Notes under the pieces: model-generated
The model's database searches: none
What the model was told of the DNA's origin: nothing
Seen by the model: the letters and a program-made list of their open reading frames with translations, nothing else
Shown here: positions 46,672 to 54,951 of the stretch, piece after piece
Layout of the letters: each line of letters opens with the position of its first letter
How positions within the stretch are numbered: the stretch's first letter is position 1
Program-made: the position numbers and the translations under genes
DNA from: Shewanella woodyi ATCC 51908
GTDB lineage: Bacteria; Pseudomonadota; Gammaproteobacteria; Enterobacterales; Shewanellaceae
Assembly (NCBI RefSeq): GCF_000019525.1
Contig: NC_010506.1
Coordinates: 248,001 to 312,000, forward strand
Length of the DNA: 64,000 bases
Reading direction: 5' to 3'

Positions 46672-47162
46672 GTTAAGTTCGTTTTTAATATTAAGTTTCG
46701 TTCTCTAATAATATCTAAATTAAATTGTAAATAATTATATATTATTAGTTGGTTATTAAAAATGCCTAGTACGTCACCAAATGAGTTATCTTTATATTGA
46801 AAGAGAGAAATATTGATAATGCATAGCTCTTATGTTTATTGACTTTATTTTTTTAGTAGGTGGCTGGTACGCATTACAGGTAGGATGTCGTCATACTATT
46901 AACTTTATAATAATCATGTAATAAATTAGCATGTTTAGCCTTGCCGCTTTACTAAAATCATATAGTTGGGATGTGAATAGCTAACATCTTAAATTTGTAA
47001 TTGTCATTTATTGATTTTACTTATTGAAGCCAATCGTAAAATTTAAAATGTGCTATTTCTAAGTATTGAGTAACTTGATTTGAATCAATATTTATCACTT
47101 GGTGAGGATTAGTATGTCTGTGAACTATAAAAATATAAATAATAGATGCTTTGGAGGTTGTG
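46672..47162. other. AT-rich spacer, no gene seen
   Basis: About 490 bases with many A/T runs between the LysR start and the small membrane protein. It should hold promoters for both divergent genes. I see no supported coding sequence, RNA gene or strong hairpin. Confidence 0.5.
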
Positions 47163-47654
47163 ATGAATGCGTCGATAATTCTAAATTATGCGTTTGTATA
47201 TTTTGTGTTATTCCTCGTCGTACCATTTGTTTTAGTAACATTTACGTTAACCTGTATAAAATTTTTTAAAAGTAGTGAACAATCGATTACTAATGTAAAG
47301 CTGAGAACGTATACCTTAGAGGGAGAGCCTGTCGGGTTTGTTAATAAACTAAATAATCTAGTAAACGGTAAATATAATGTTCTATATGGCACAACATTGG
47401 ATAGTATCTTTGATGTGGATAAGGGGGATAGTGAAGAGCATGCTCACCACTATTTACAAAGCTGTCATCTGGATTATGTGCTCGTCGATAATGAGTCTTC
47501 AGCGATAAAGTTGGTGATCACCGACCCCCAGCACAACAGTGAAGAGAACAGCCGTTATATCGATAATGCTTTGGCGAAAATGGGAGTGAAGGTGCTGCAT
47601 TTAGCTAAGAATGATTGTGATGAGACCCTACTTAGAGCCTCCTTAGCCGCATAG
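47163..47654 (+). CDS. Membrane-anchored small protein, possibly DUF2726-like
   Basis: A 163-residue protein. One N-terminal membrane segment (about residues 6-34) is followed by a soluble domain with HLDYVLVDNESSAIKLVI and a C-terminal SRYIDNALAKMGVKVLHL. The pattern resembles restriction-endonuclease-fold DUF2726 proteins, but the resemblance is weak. The ATG at 47163 has ggagg five bases upstream; an upstream TTG at 47151 covers that site and is rejected. Function unknown. Confidence 0.65.
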   Translation: MNASIILNYAFVYFVLFLVVPFVLVTFTLTCIKFFKSSEQSITNVKLRTYTLEGEPVGFVNKLNNLVNGKYNVLYGTTLDSIFDVDKGDSEEHAHHYLQSCHLDYVLVDNESSAIKLVITDPQHNSEENSRYIDNALAKMGVKVLHLAKNDCDETLLRASLAA

Positions 47655-47672
47655 TATCAAACAGATAATAAT

Positions 47673-47700
47673 GAGTGCTGTAACTTAAATTACAGCACTC
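47673..47700 (+). terminator. Hairpin between the small membrane protein and the pentaheme gene
   Basis: An 11-base perfect stem, gagtgctgtaa and ttacagcactc, with a 6-base loop. It is followed by cctc rather than a T-run, so it may be a stabilising or partial terminator structure. Confidence 0.65.
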
Positions 47701-47736
47701 CCTCAACCCTATCACAGTGTAATGTGAGGACGGCTT

Positions 47737-48210
47737 ATGTCCAGCCTATTTAAGTATTCAGTATTCCTGCTATTAAGTGTCTTCTCTCTAGTTCTGATGT
47801 TAAGTGTTTCTACAAACTTAATCGCGGCCGAACTCAATATTAATAAGAGTAAAGAATGTATTAAGTGCCATAAACGTAACGGGATGATGCGGGGAGTGCA
47901 TGGCAATGATGCCTTAGATATCCGTTGTCAGGACTGCCACGGTGAAAAGCAAGGTCACCCAAGACAGGCATCAAACTTGATTGGATTCTCTGATAGTTCA
48001 GCCGTTAAGCCAAGAACTCAAGTTCAAGCCTGCTTGCAGTGCCATGATCATTTTCGTCTATTTGAGCATGATTGGAGTCATGCGGTTCACTCGGACAAGG
48101 TTAACTGCGCCAGCTGCCATCAGCTCCATTCCACTACTGATTCTATGGTCGATCTTTTAGCGACTAAGCGCAGCCAACTCTGCAGTCGCTGTCATAGCGT
48201 CGAAAAGTGA
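47737..48210 (+). CDS. Pentaheme c-type cytochrome, NrfB-like
   Basis: A 157-residue exported cytochrome with a signal peptide (hydrophobic residues 9-31) and five CXXCH motifs (CIKCH, CQDCH, CLQCH, CASCH, CSRCH). Five hemes and this size match NrfB, the electron donor to nitrite reductase NrfA. It is followed by NrfC- and NrfD-like genes in the nrfBCD order, but no NrfA lies in the window. It may serve another terminal reductase. Confidence 0.88.
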   Translation: MSSLFKYSVFLLLSVFSLVLMLSVSTNLIAAELNINKSKECIKCHKRNGMMRGVHGNDALDIRCQDCHGEKQGHPRQASNLIGFSDSSAVKPRTQVQACLQCHDHFRLFEHDWSHAVHSDKVNCASCHQLHSTTDSMVDLLATKRSQLCSRCHSVEK

Positions 48211-48220
48211 GGGTAATTTT

Positions 48221-48904
48221 ATGTCGAACTCTAGAAGACTATTTTTAAAAGGCGCGTGTGTTGCTGCTGTTGGTGCCTCTGGTTTTACTTTGGTTAGAGC
48301 TAAAGAGGCGGGAAAAAATACATCGAAACCTGTATACAAGTATGCGTTAGTGCACGATGAAACTAAATGTATTGGCTGTGATGCTTGTTCAATCGCATGT
48401 CGAGAGGTAAATCAGGTACCTGAAGGTGTCAGTCGATTAGAGATAAAGCGAGAGGGGCCTTTTGGCGAATACCCTAATCAATATTTCCGTTTTACCCGTC
48501 ACTCATGTCAACAATGTGAATCGACTCCTTGTGTGGATGTTTGTCCGACGGGAGCTGCCTATAAAGATCCCGACACTGGCATTGTGAGTGTCGATGAATG
48601 GAAGTGTGTTGGCTGCCAATATTGTATTGCTGCATGCCCATACCAGATCCGCTTTATTAACCCGATCACCAAGGCAGCCGATAAATGTGATTTCTGTAAA
48701 GATACCCGTCTTAAGGAAGGCAAGAAACCTGCATGTGTCAGTGCTTGTCCGACTAAAGCACTTACCTTTGGTGATATTACCGATCCTGACTCGCAGATAG
48801 TGAAAGTGCTAAAGTCTGCACCTAGCTACCGCAGTAAACTGGATTTAGGTACTAGGCCTAAGGTGTTTCGCATTGCGTCACAAGGTGGTGAGGTTAAGTT
48901 ATGA
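48221..48904 (+). CDS. Tat-exported 4x[4Fe-4S] ferredoxin, NrfC-like
   Basis: A 227-residue iron-sulfur protein with a twin-arginine signal (RRLFLKG, cleaved near residue 28) and four cysteine clusters: CIGCDACSIACR, CQQCESTPCVDVCP, CVGCQYCIAACP and CDFC followed by CVSACP. It transfers electrons between an NrfD-type quinol dehydrogenase and a periplasmic cytochrome. It starts 10 bases after the pentaheme gene and overlaps the NrfD-like gene by 4 bases. Confidence 0.92.
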   Translation: MSNSRRLFLKGACVAAVGASGFTLVRAKEAGKNTSKPVYKYALVHDETKCIGCDACSIACREVNQVPEGVSRLEIKREGPFGEYPNQYFRFTRHSCQQCESTPCVDVCPTGAAYKDPDTGIVSVDEWKCVGCQYCIAACPYQIRFINPITKAADKCDFCKDTRLKEGKKPACVSACPTKALTFGDITDPDSQIVKVLKSAPSYRSKLDLGTRPKVFRIASQGGEVKL

Positions 48905-49842
48905 ACCCTTTTCATTTTGATGGTTTAATTTGGCACTGGCCAATTGCTATCTATCTCTTTCTTGCTGGGGTTTCTGCTGGGGCAATCTGTTTTGCTGTGT
49001 TACTCAAGCAGTTTAAGTTAGGTGAGGATGCCTATAAATCCGGGTTTGTACAAGCTGCATGTTTGATCTCGCCATTAGCCGTATTTGCTGGTTTAGGGAT
49101 CTTAGTGATCGATTTGACTAAGCCCTTCGACTTTTGGAAAATTCTGGTGTTTTACAACCCAAGGTCTGTCATGTCAGTAGGGGTTGCAGTACTGCTTATC
49201 TATCAAGTTGCGCTATTCGCTTGGTTAGCCTGTGTGTTTAAAGAGCCGGTGCTGACCTGGTGTCAAGGGCGTTGGTCTGTTGTAGATAAAGGGTTTAAAG
49301 CTTTGATGAAGTACGAGGCGACGATTACCGGGCTTTTAGTGCTTTTAGCTCTGTCACTTGGCGCATATACGGGATTTTTACTGTCGGCATTGAGAACTTA
49401 TCCTATGCTGAATAACCCTGTATTGCCTTTGCTCTTCTTGATTTCAGGTATCTCCTCTGGTGCCGCGGCCACACTTCTCGGGGGGGTACTTCTTAAGGGA
49501 AATCCAGACGGTAAAGAGGTTCACTTTATTCACAATATCGAGATCCCTATTATCTTACTGGAGCTGGTACTGCTATTTACTTTTTTTGCGGGACTTATCC
49601 TTTCAGGAGGGCAGAGCCAAGTAGCTGCATTAACTGCAATAGGGGAAGGTTTCTGGGGATGGGTATTCTGGGGAGGGGTAGTTGTGATGGGCTTAAGTAT
49701 GCCCTTGGCATTAAACCTGTTTATGAAGGCATCATCGAAAAGAAAATTCTCCTATGTTGCTATGACTGCGAGCTTCAGTTTAGTTGGCGTGCTGTTACTG
49801 CGAAACTTTATTCTCTATACCGGTCAGATGACGATCGCTTAA
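48901..49842 (+). CDS. Quinol-oxidising membrane protein, NrfD/PsrC family
   Basis: A 313-residue inner-membrane protein with eight or nine hydrophobic segments. HWPIAIYLFLAGVSAGAICF near the start is the signature of the NrfD/PsrC family. It should oxidise menaquinol and pass electrons to the NrfC-like subunit. PsrC-type polysulfide reductases are an alternative, but no catalytic molybdoenzyme adjoins it. Confidence 0.9.
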   Translation: MNPFHFDGLIWHWPIAIYLFLAGVSAGAICFAVLLKQFKLGEDAYKSGFVQAACLISPLAVFAGLGILVIDLTKPFDFWKILVFYNPRSVMSVGVAVLLIYQVALFAWLACVFKEPVLTWCQGRWSVVDKGFKALMKYEATITGLLVLLALSLGAYTGFLLSALRTYPMLNNPVLPLLFLISGISSGAAATLLGGVLLKGNPDGKEVHFIHNIEIPIILLELVLLFTFFAGLILSGGQSQVAALTAIGEGFWGWVFWGGVVVMGLSMPLALNLFMKASSKRKFSYVAMTASFSLVGVLLLRNFILYTGQMTIA

Positions 49843-49902
49843 CTACTTTTAATTAGGTGTTGCAGCAGTGATATTAGTGTTATGCAGGTTTTTTGAATAG
49901 AA

Positions 49903-49931
49903 GATGGGCCAAAATTTTTGTTTGGCCCATC
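49903..49931. terminator. Bidirectional terminator nrfD-like / Lrp gene
   Basis: An 11-base perfect stem, gatgggccaaa and tttggcccatc, with an A/T loop, between two convergent genes. Confidence 0.85.
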
Positions 49932-49953
49932 TATCAACCAGTTAAAGTAGGGA

Positions 49954-50391
49954 TTAGATGCTCTCCCCTTGATTATCAATCCATTCGCTCATTACTACGT
50001 GAGTTTTGATCTTGATAATATCGGTTTGAGCATCAATAAATTCGCGTATCTCATGGAGCCTTCTCATTGAGTTGGCTTGTACATAGACGAGTAAATCCAT
50101 ATCGCCGGTGATCCCGCGGCAGGTGATCACCTCTGGAATAGCATGAAAAACATGGACCACGTCAGCACACCTAGGGCATTGATGTTGGATCTCAAAGTAA
50201 GCGGATACTCCCTCTTTTTGTGATTCACTCAGTAGTACCTGATAACCGCGAATAATCTCCCTCTGCTCCAACTTTTTAATCCGCTCTGATACCGCAGAGC
50301 GAGATAGATTAACAGCTTCTGCAATATGGGAGATGCTGTGGCGCGCATTTTTCCTAAGCTCTGAGATGATTGCTTTATCAAATTTATCCAA
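49954..50391 (-). CDS. Lrp/AsnC-family regulator
   Basis: A regulator of about 145 residues. The N-terminal helix-turn-helix includes NARHSISHIAEAVNLSRSAV followed by SERIKKLE, and the RAM ligand-binding domain follows. The TTG at 50391 has ggagagg upstream and gives the usual family start DKFDKAI; the longest frame begins at 50433. An unusual CPRC pair lies at the first helix of the RAM domain. It is divergent from an amino-acid permease gene, which it probably controls. Confidence 0.87.
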   Translation of the reverse strand: MDKFDKAIISELRKNARHSISHIAEAVNLSRSAVSERIKKLEQREIIRGYQVLLSESQKEGVSAYFEIQHQCPRCADVVHVFHAIPEVITCRGITGDMDLLVYVQANSMRRLHEIREFIDAQTDIIKIKTHVVMSEWIDNQGESI

Positions 50392-50573
50392 GGTACCTCT
50401 CCATTGCTGATCACATTGATTTGAGTTCACCAACGTTATGCTGGTATTTATCTATTTTGCCGACACTATGTCGGTGTAAGGCGCATTTTTGTAGGCTAAC
50501 AAAGACAGTTTGCATCTCTGTTGATCTTTATACTGATTGGTATAACGCTATCAATCTCAGGGCAGTAGTACAA

Positions 50574-51839
50574 ATGAATCAGATAAAAGGCAAGATAGGA
50601 CGCTGGCAAGGTGCAGGGTTAATGGCCACCACCTTGTTGGGGACTGGGGTATTTATTCTACCTCAAATGACCATAGAAACCGCGGGAAGTGGAGCCTTGA
50701 TTGCTTGGTTAGTGCTGACTTTAGCCATTATCCCTGTGACCTTAGTGTTTGGCCGCCTGGCCAGTGTATTCCCCCATGCAGCAGGGCCTGCCTATTTTGT
50801 TGAACAGGCATTTGGTCGCACTTCGGGGCGCACAATAGGTTTACTGTTTCTACTCGTTATTCCCCTTGGCGCACCTGCTGCAATTATGATGACGTTTAAG
50901 TTTGTCGATGTGTTGGTGACGCTTTCCGGCTGGGCAGAGGTGATGACAGAACTATTGCTGCTTGGTGTATTAGCGGTTTTAAATTTCAGGGGAGTTCAGG
51001 TATCAGCGAAGTTGCAGTTTGCACTGACCTTAGGAGTCGTCTCTGTTGTCGTTGCGCTATTTGGTGCTGGTGGCCTAAATCTGAGTGAGATGGAATCATT
51101 AACGAGTGCGGTTAAGCCTGAGGTTGCTCTTATCATGGCGGCAGCAGGTATCGCATTTTGGAGTTTTCTCGGTGTCGAGGCGATGACACATCTAGCCAAT
51201 GATTTTCGTGATCCCAAGAGAGATATGATCCCAGCTATGATGATAGGTACCTTGCTTGTGGGTCTGGTTTACCTTGCCTGTACATTACTTTTGCTGCTGT
51301 TTCCTGGAACATCCAACCTAGCTATGGTTGCGGTATTTGACTCCCTATTAGGTGGCTATGGCGCACAGGTGATAGGTATCTTAGGGATCGCCAGTGGTTT
51401 AGCGACCGTAAACGTATATACAGCGAGTGCGGCTCGATTAGTGTGGAGTTTTAGCCGTGAAGGTGTATTGCCGAAATATTTTGAACTACTAAATCACTAC
51501 GGTGCACCAGTGAGGGCGTCGAGTGTGCTCTTGGCGGTAATGGCTGTGGTGATTGTGTTGACCTATATCACTGGGCAGGATTTGGAGGGGCTCATTGCTT
51601 GGACCAATGGCGTGTTTGTGATCATCTATCTGGTTTCTATGTTGGCAGCTATCAAGTTATTGAGTCGACGCTTTCTTCCTTTAGTGTCACTGAGCTGTCT
51701 ACTGTGTCTTTTATTGGCTTTTGCCCTCGGCATGAATATGGCCTATGCACTCATATTGACTGCAATTTTATATCCTCTGCTATGGTGGCAAAAAGTTCAT
51801 CTGCTTCGTCGAGAAAGGGCTCAAGTTATTTTAAATTAA
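50574..51839 (+). CDS. Amino-acid permease, YjeH-like (APC superfamily)
   Basis: A 421-residue transporter with about twelve membrane segments. The start MNQIKGKIGRWQGAGLM followed by TTLLGTGVFILPQ is the APC first-helix motif; the family closest in feel is YjeH, an exporter of branched-chain amino acids and methionine. The ATG at 50574 is chosen because the preceding 68 residues of the longer frame lack any membrane-protein character and lie across the divergent promoter. Divergent from the Lrp regulator. Confidence 0.85.
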   Translation: MNQIKGKIGRWQGAGLMATTLLGTGVFILPQMTIETAGSGALIAWLVLTLAIIPVTLVFGRLASVFPHAAGPAYFVEQAFGRTSGRTIGLLFLLVIPLGAPAAIMMTFKFVDVLVTLSGWAEVMTELLLLGVLAVLNFRGVQVSAKLQFALTLGVVSVVVALFGAGGLNLSEMESLTSAVKPEVALIMAAAGIAFWSFLGVEAMTHLANDFRDPKRDMIPAMMIGTLLVGLVYLACTLLLLLFPGTSNLAMVAVFDSLLGGYGAQVIGILGIASGLATVNVYTASAARLVWSFSREGVLPKYFELLNHYGAPVRASSVLLAVMAVVIVLTYITGQDLEGLIAWTNGVFVIIYLVSMLAAIKLLSRRFLPLVSLSCLLCLLLAFALGMNMAYALILTAILYPLLWWQKVHLLRRERAQVILN

Positions 51840-51846
51840 TTGGTAT

Positions 51847-51869
51847 TGAGCCCAGAAAGTCTGGGCTCA
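51847..51869. terminator. Bidirectional terminator permease / TonB-like gene
   Basis: A 10-base stem, tgagcccaga and tctgggctca, with a 3-base loop between two convergent genes. Confidence 0.82.
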
Positions 51870-51898
51870 TGGTTACCTGATCAAATGAATAGATGGTA

Positions 51899-52510
51899 TT
51901 AGATCTGTTGCTCTAAGGTGAAGTCGAGCTGTACTTGTTGATTAGATTGGATTACCGCAACCCCTTTCTCCATTTTAGGCTTATATTTCCAGTTTTTAAT
52001 CGCCTGAATGGCAGCCTTATTGAAGATACGTTTTGGATTCGCTTCTAGCACTTTAACGTTAGTGACTGTGCCCATTTTTGTAATATCAAACCCTAAGATA
52101 ACATAGCCCTCCTTGCCATTTTGGGCTGCAATTATGGGATATCTTGGAGATACCTGAACGATTGGGAGTGCCTCTGATGTCATTGAGTCTCTGTTGTACT
52201 CAGTGGATAACGTCGGCATCTTAATGGTTTCAATTGTTTGCGCTGTTATTCCTGTATCTGTTCCTGATACTGTTCGTTGTGGAATAGTGGGCTCAACAAG
52301 CTCCTCTTTCGGTTTGAGTTCGATCTGTTTCTTAATGGGCTCTTTATCTTTGATAATTGGCGCTATTTCAAACTCAGGAACTTGAACGGTCTCTATCTGT
52401 TGTGGATGTTCGGCATCGATCAGTTTCGCCATAAATGCAAATAGAGATAGGGTGATAACGGCAGCCACTAGGGCTATTGATGTTCTTCTTAAAAGTGAAA
52501 TCGATATCAT
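51899..52510 (-). CDS. TonB-family protein
   Basis: A 203-residue envelope protein: an N-terminal membrane anchor (about residues 9-30), a Pro/Glu/Lys-rich periplasmic linker (KEPIKKQIELKPKEE) and a C-terminal TonB domain (SPRYPIIAAQNGKEGYVILG through NWKYKP). The ATG at 52510 has aagga seven bases upstream. No exbB or exbD gene adjoins it. It could energise the TonB-dependent receptors of this genome, but the pairing is unknown. Confidence 0.87.
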   Translation of the reverse strand: MISISLLRRTSIALVAAVITLSLFAFMAKLIDAEHPQQIETVQVPEFEIAPIIKDKEPIKKQIELKPKEELVEPTIPQRTVSGTDTGITAQTIETIKMPTLSTEYNRDSMTSEALPIVQVSPRYPIIAAQNGKEGYVILGFDITKMGTVTNVKVLEANPKRIFNKAAIQAIKNWKYKPKMEKGVAVIQSNQQVQLDFTLEQQI

Positions 52511-52722
52511 AAAAGTATCCTTACTCAAGTGAAGTCACTTAAATATTGTTACCATTTATTTCCTTTTTTGGCTAATAAAACAGCAGCTTTTTTTCTTTTC
52601 CGATATTTTTTCTTACAAATCTGAAGTTTTTGAAGCCTTAATTAAGGCAAGAATATTGAGTATCCATCGACTATAAGGTTTCAGATTTTTTAGCATTTAG
52701 AAACTCGGCGATCTGGAGATGG

Positions 52723-52836
52723 ATGATGGGAACAGCGGCTTTATTGAATAATATAGATAAGCTTCCACGCTTACCTAAAGCGATGAGCTAACTGTCGGAT
52801 GTGGTCAATGATGAGTTTGCTAAGCAGTTAGCGTAA
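52723..52836 (+). pseudogene. Possible HDOD-domain gene remnant with internal stop
   Basis: In one frame the text reads NNIDKLPRLPKAMS, a stop at 52789-52791, then LSDVVNDEFAKQLA and a second stop. The LPRLPKAxSxLxDVVNDE pattern resembles the opening helix of HDOD signalling domains. ggag precedes the ATGs at 52723 and 52726. The rest of the domain is missing. It is short, so chance resemblance is possible. Confidence 0.35.
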
Positions 52837-52839
52837 AGT

Positions 52840-52863
52840 CAGCCAGCATCTCAGTGCTGGCTG
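52840..52863 (-). terminator. Terminator of the TerB-like gene
   Basis: A 9-base perfect stem, cagccagca and tgctggctg, with a 6-base loop, 8 bases beyond the 3' end of the leftward TerB-like gene. On the minus strand it is followed by acttta. Confidence 0.75.
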
Positions 52864-52871
52864 TTATTGTG

Positions 52872-53321
52872 TTATCGAGCTTCCATCGCGATATTACGCA
52901 TCTGAATTAGTTCACTGTGTTTTAGGTAAAGCAGCTCTGCAGTACGACGAATGATCTGATCTTCATATCGACAGAGTTGGCCATCGGCATAGGCAAGCTT
53001 CCACATCGCCAGTATCAATTTCTGTTTCTGCTCAACACTACATTGATCATTAATCTCGCTGGTAAACTCATAAAGTGAGGTGGAGTTCCCCTGTATCTTG
53101 GTGGCTTCCTCTATGAGCTCTTCGGCTTCCGATTGAGTTAAAGATAGCGCATCGGTTAGCATAGAAGGGAGTAGTTTAGCTTCTTCATTTGAGAGGGTCT
53201 CATCTGCAAAAACCACTTCTAGCAACAAACTCACTGCCGCTAAATTAAGCTGGCGCGTCTGCTCTTCTGGGGTGACGGCTTGAGAGTGAGAGGTGAGAAA
53301 CTGTTTTAGTTTTGCGATCAT
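52872..53321 (-). CDS. TerB-like (TerB/DUF533 family) protein
   Basis: A 149-residue helical, acidic protein. The halves NLAAVSLLLEVVFADETLSN and LAMWKLAYADGQLCRYED are the repeated helical Asp-containing motifs of the TerB fold. The ATG at 53321 with agg upstream is preferred over the frame start at 53336. The role of such stand-alone TerB proteins is uncertain; a stress-related or metal-binding role is possible. Confidence 0.83.
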   Translation of the reverse strand: MIAKLKQFLTSHSQAVTPEEQTRQLNLAAVSLLLEVVFADETLSNEEAKLLPSMLTDALSLTQSEAEELIEEATKIQGNSTSLYEFTSEINDQCSVEQKQKLILAMWKLAYADGQLCRYEDQIIRRTAELLYLKHSELIQMRNIAMEAR

Positions 53322-53459
53322 AATTAGACCTGCCAATGAGTGATTCTACAAATAAGCTTATACGTTTAGAGTAGAAAAAGGGAGGTGAGTTCATCCTATC
53401 TTGATTAATAAAAATTAATACCAATTCTATAGGACAAACTCAGGTTAGCGATTAAATCC

Positions 53460-53978
53460 TTACAAAATAGCGCTTAAGCCTTTCATAAGAAGATCGCTGG
53501 TACCTTCACCCGCATTGGTATCTAGGTAACCTTTGACTATGTTTACCATAGGAGCCGCAAGCTCTTTGGAGATCCCAAGCTTTTCGAAAGCATCGTAAAC
53601 CTCAGCTCCGCCCTGTAGTGATGCACCTAGATCGCCTGCTTTTGAAAGCAGTCCAGACATACCTGAGTCTTTATCAACTTCAGGTGCAGCAGAGAGTAAG
53701 CCTTCAATGCCAGGAATCGCATTGGCTATTGGGCCAAAATCATCTCCCCCAAGAGTGGATTGCGCTAAAGATAACAAGCTGCCAAGTCCGCCCTCTGCTT
53801 GAGATTGGTTTAGGTCGAGTTGAGACATTACATTGCTTACAAGATCAGTGTCTTGGGTCTGAGTTACGGCTGGTTTCGCTTCCTCTTTGCCGAAGAGATC
53901 ATCAAACCAACCCGCTGTTGCTGGTGCGGTTAGTAGAGTGCTACTTATTAGTAAGCCAAATATAGCAGATAGTTTCAT
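53460..53978 (-). CDS. DUF2780 exported protein
   Basis: A 172-residue exported protein with a signal peptide ending PATA and a mature part rich in Gly/Leu (GLGSLLSLAQSTLGG, GLLSKAGDLGASLQGG, and C-terminal KGYLDTNAGEGTSDLLMKGL), typical of DUF2780. The ATG at 53978 starts the signal peptide; the longer frame to 54038 adds 20 residues that would bury it. Function unknown. Confidence 0.82.
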   Translation of the reverse strand: MKLSAIFGLLISSTLLTAPATAGWFDDLFGKEEAKPAVTQTQDTDLVSNVMSQLDLNQSQAEGGLGSLLSLAQSTLGGDDFGPIANAIPGIEGLLSAAPEVDKDSGMSGLLSKAGDLGASLQGGAEVYDAFEKLGISKELAAPMVNIVKGYLDTNAGEGTSDLLMKGLSAIL

Positions 53979-54186
53979 TTTTCCTGTTCCTGTGGTGTAT
54001 ATATCCAGTCGTGGCAGACATTCTAGCTTTTTTAACATAGATATTGCATCAATTTTAACAATCAGCCCCCATCGAATTTACGTTATGTAGTTCACCTAAT
54101 GCTCAATTCCCCTGTGCAAAAAAACTGATTTTTGGGTATCCTATTTGGCCTATTAATATATTTACTTTTACCTATTGGAAACTCCC

Positions 54187-54900
54187 ATGCCATTGTCCGC
54201 GATATTTACCGAAGCTTATAACTTCTTTCGCAATCATATTAGCCAGTTAGCAGCGCTTACCGTACCTATTTTATTTGTTCAAGTTGGCATTCAGTTATGG
54301 CTGGGAATGGAGATGGCTAATGCAGATATGGAAAACCCGCAATTTGGCGGCATTCATATGGCCGCTGTGATGGCACTTTTATTGGTTTTTTCACTACTCA
54401 TCGCCTCATTAACTATCTTTTTGGAGATTCGCTCACAAGGTCATGAGGCGAATACGGCACTGATCCTTAAAACCAGTTTGAGTTTTGTACCTGGTTTGCT
54501 GCTTGCTGGTGTATTTTCTGGTTTAGCTATCCTTGCGCCTGTGATGTTATTCGCAGCCTTTGGTCCTCTCTGGTTAGTGGGATTGACCATGAGTATCTAC
54601 ATCTTTGCCCGTCTTGCCTATGTGAACTTTATGGTGGTGGTTGAGCGTTTAACTCCGTTAGAGGCGATTAAGGGAAGTTTTAAATTCAGCGGACCTATCG
54701 CATTTAAAACCTTGATGGTGTTGATGCTTTATATCCCAATCTCTTTGATTGGCGGTTCGCTATCATCGCTGGCTCAATCTGTTGGTTTTCCTCTACAGCT
54801 GGTTGTTGAAGTGTTTGTGGCGTTTATCGGCCTGTTCGTTAACGTTGCTCTGTTTCGCCTGTATATGGTTTCACGCCCTAACGTGGAAGAGCAGGTTTAG
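54187..54900 (+). CDS. Polytopic membrane protein, YciC/UPF0259-like
   Basis: A 237-residue inner-membrane protein with about five or six hydrophobic segments (for example LAALTVPILFVQVGIQLWLG, MALLLVFSLLIASLTIFLE). The start MPLSAIFTEAYNFFRNH and the overall layout resemble the YciC/UPF0259 group. ATG at 54187 is preferred to an in-frame TTG at 54175. Function unknown. Confidence 0.7.
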   Translation: MPLSAIFTEAYNFFRNHISQLAALTVPILFVQVGIQLWLGMEMANADMENPQFGGIHMAAVMALLLVFSLLIASLTIFLEIRSQGHEANTALILKTSLSFVPGLLLAGVFSGLAILAPVMLFAAFGPLWLVGLTMSIYIFARLAYVNFMVVVERLTPLEAIKGSFKFSGPIAFKTLMVLMLYIPISLIGGSLSSLAQSVGFPLQLVVEVFVAFIGLFVNVALFRLYMVSRPNVEEQV

Positions 54901-54915
54901 AAGTCAAAATGAGCT

Positions 54916-54935
54916 CCTGGGTCACTGTACCCAGG
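54916..54935 (+). other. Hairpin before the Sel1-repeat gene
   Basis: A perfect 7-base inverted repeat, cctgggt and acccagg, with a 6-base loop, 15 bases after the membrane-protein stop and shortly before the next start. No T-run follows. It may slow read-through or structure the leader of the next gene. Confidence 0.55.
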
Positions 54936-54951
54936 ACCTGGATGCTCTGGA

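Larger units (their letters stand above)
52529..52871. other. Spacer with gene remnant and terminator
   Basis: The 343 bases between the TonB-like gene start and the TerB-like gene end. It contains a short HDOD-like remnant (52723-52836) and a hairpin (52840-52863). The left part is AT-rich and should hold the leftward promoter of the TonB-like gene. Confidence 0.55.

Noticed and set aside
50392..50573. N-terminal extensions of the Lrp regulator and of the permease across their divergent spacer
   Set aside because: Both longer frames begin in the promoter spacer and do not match the families; internal starts fit better.
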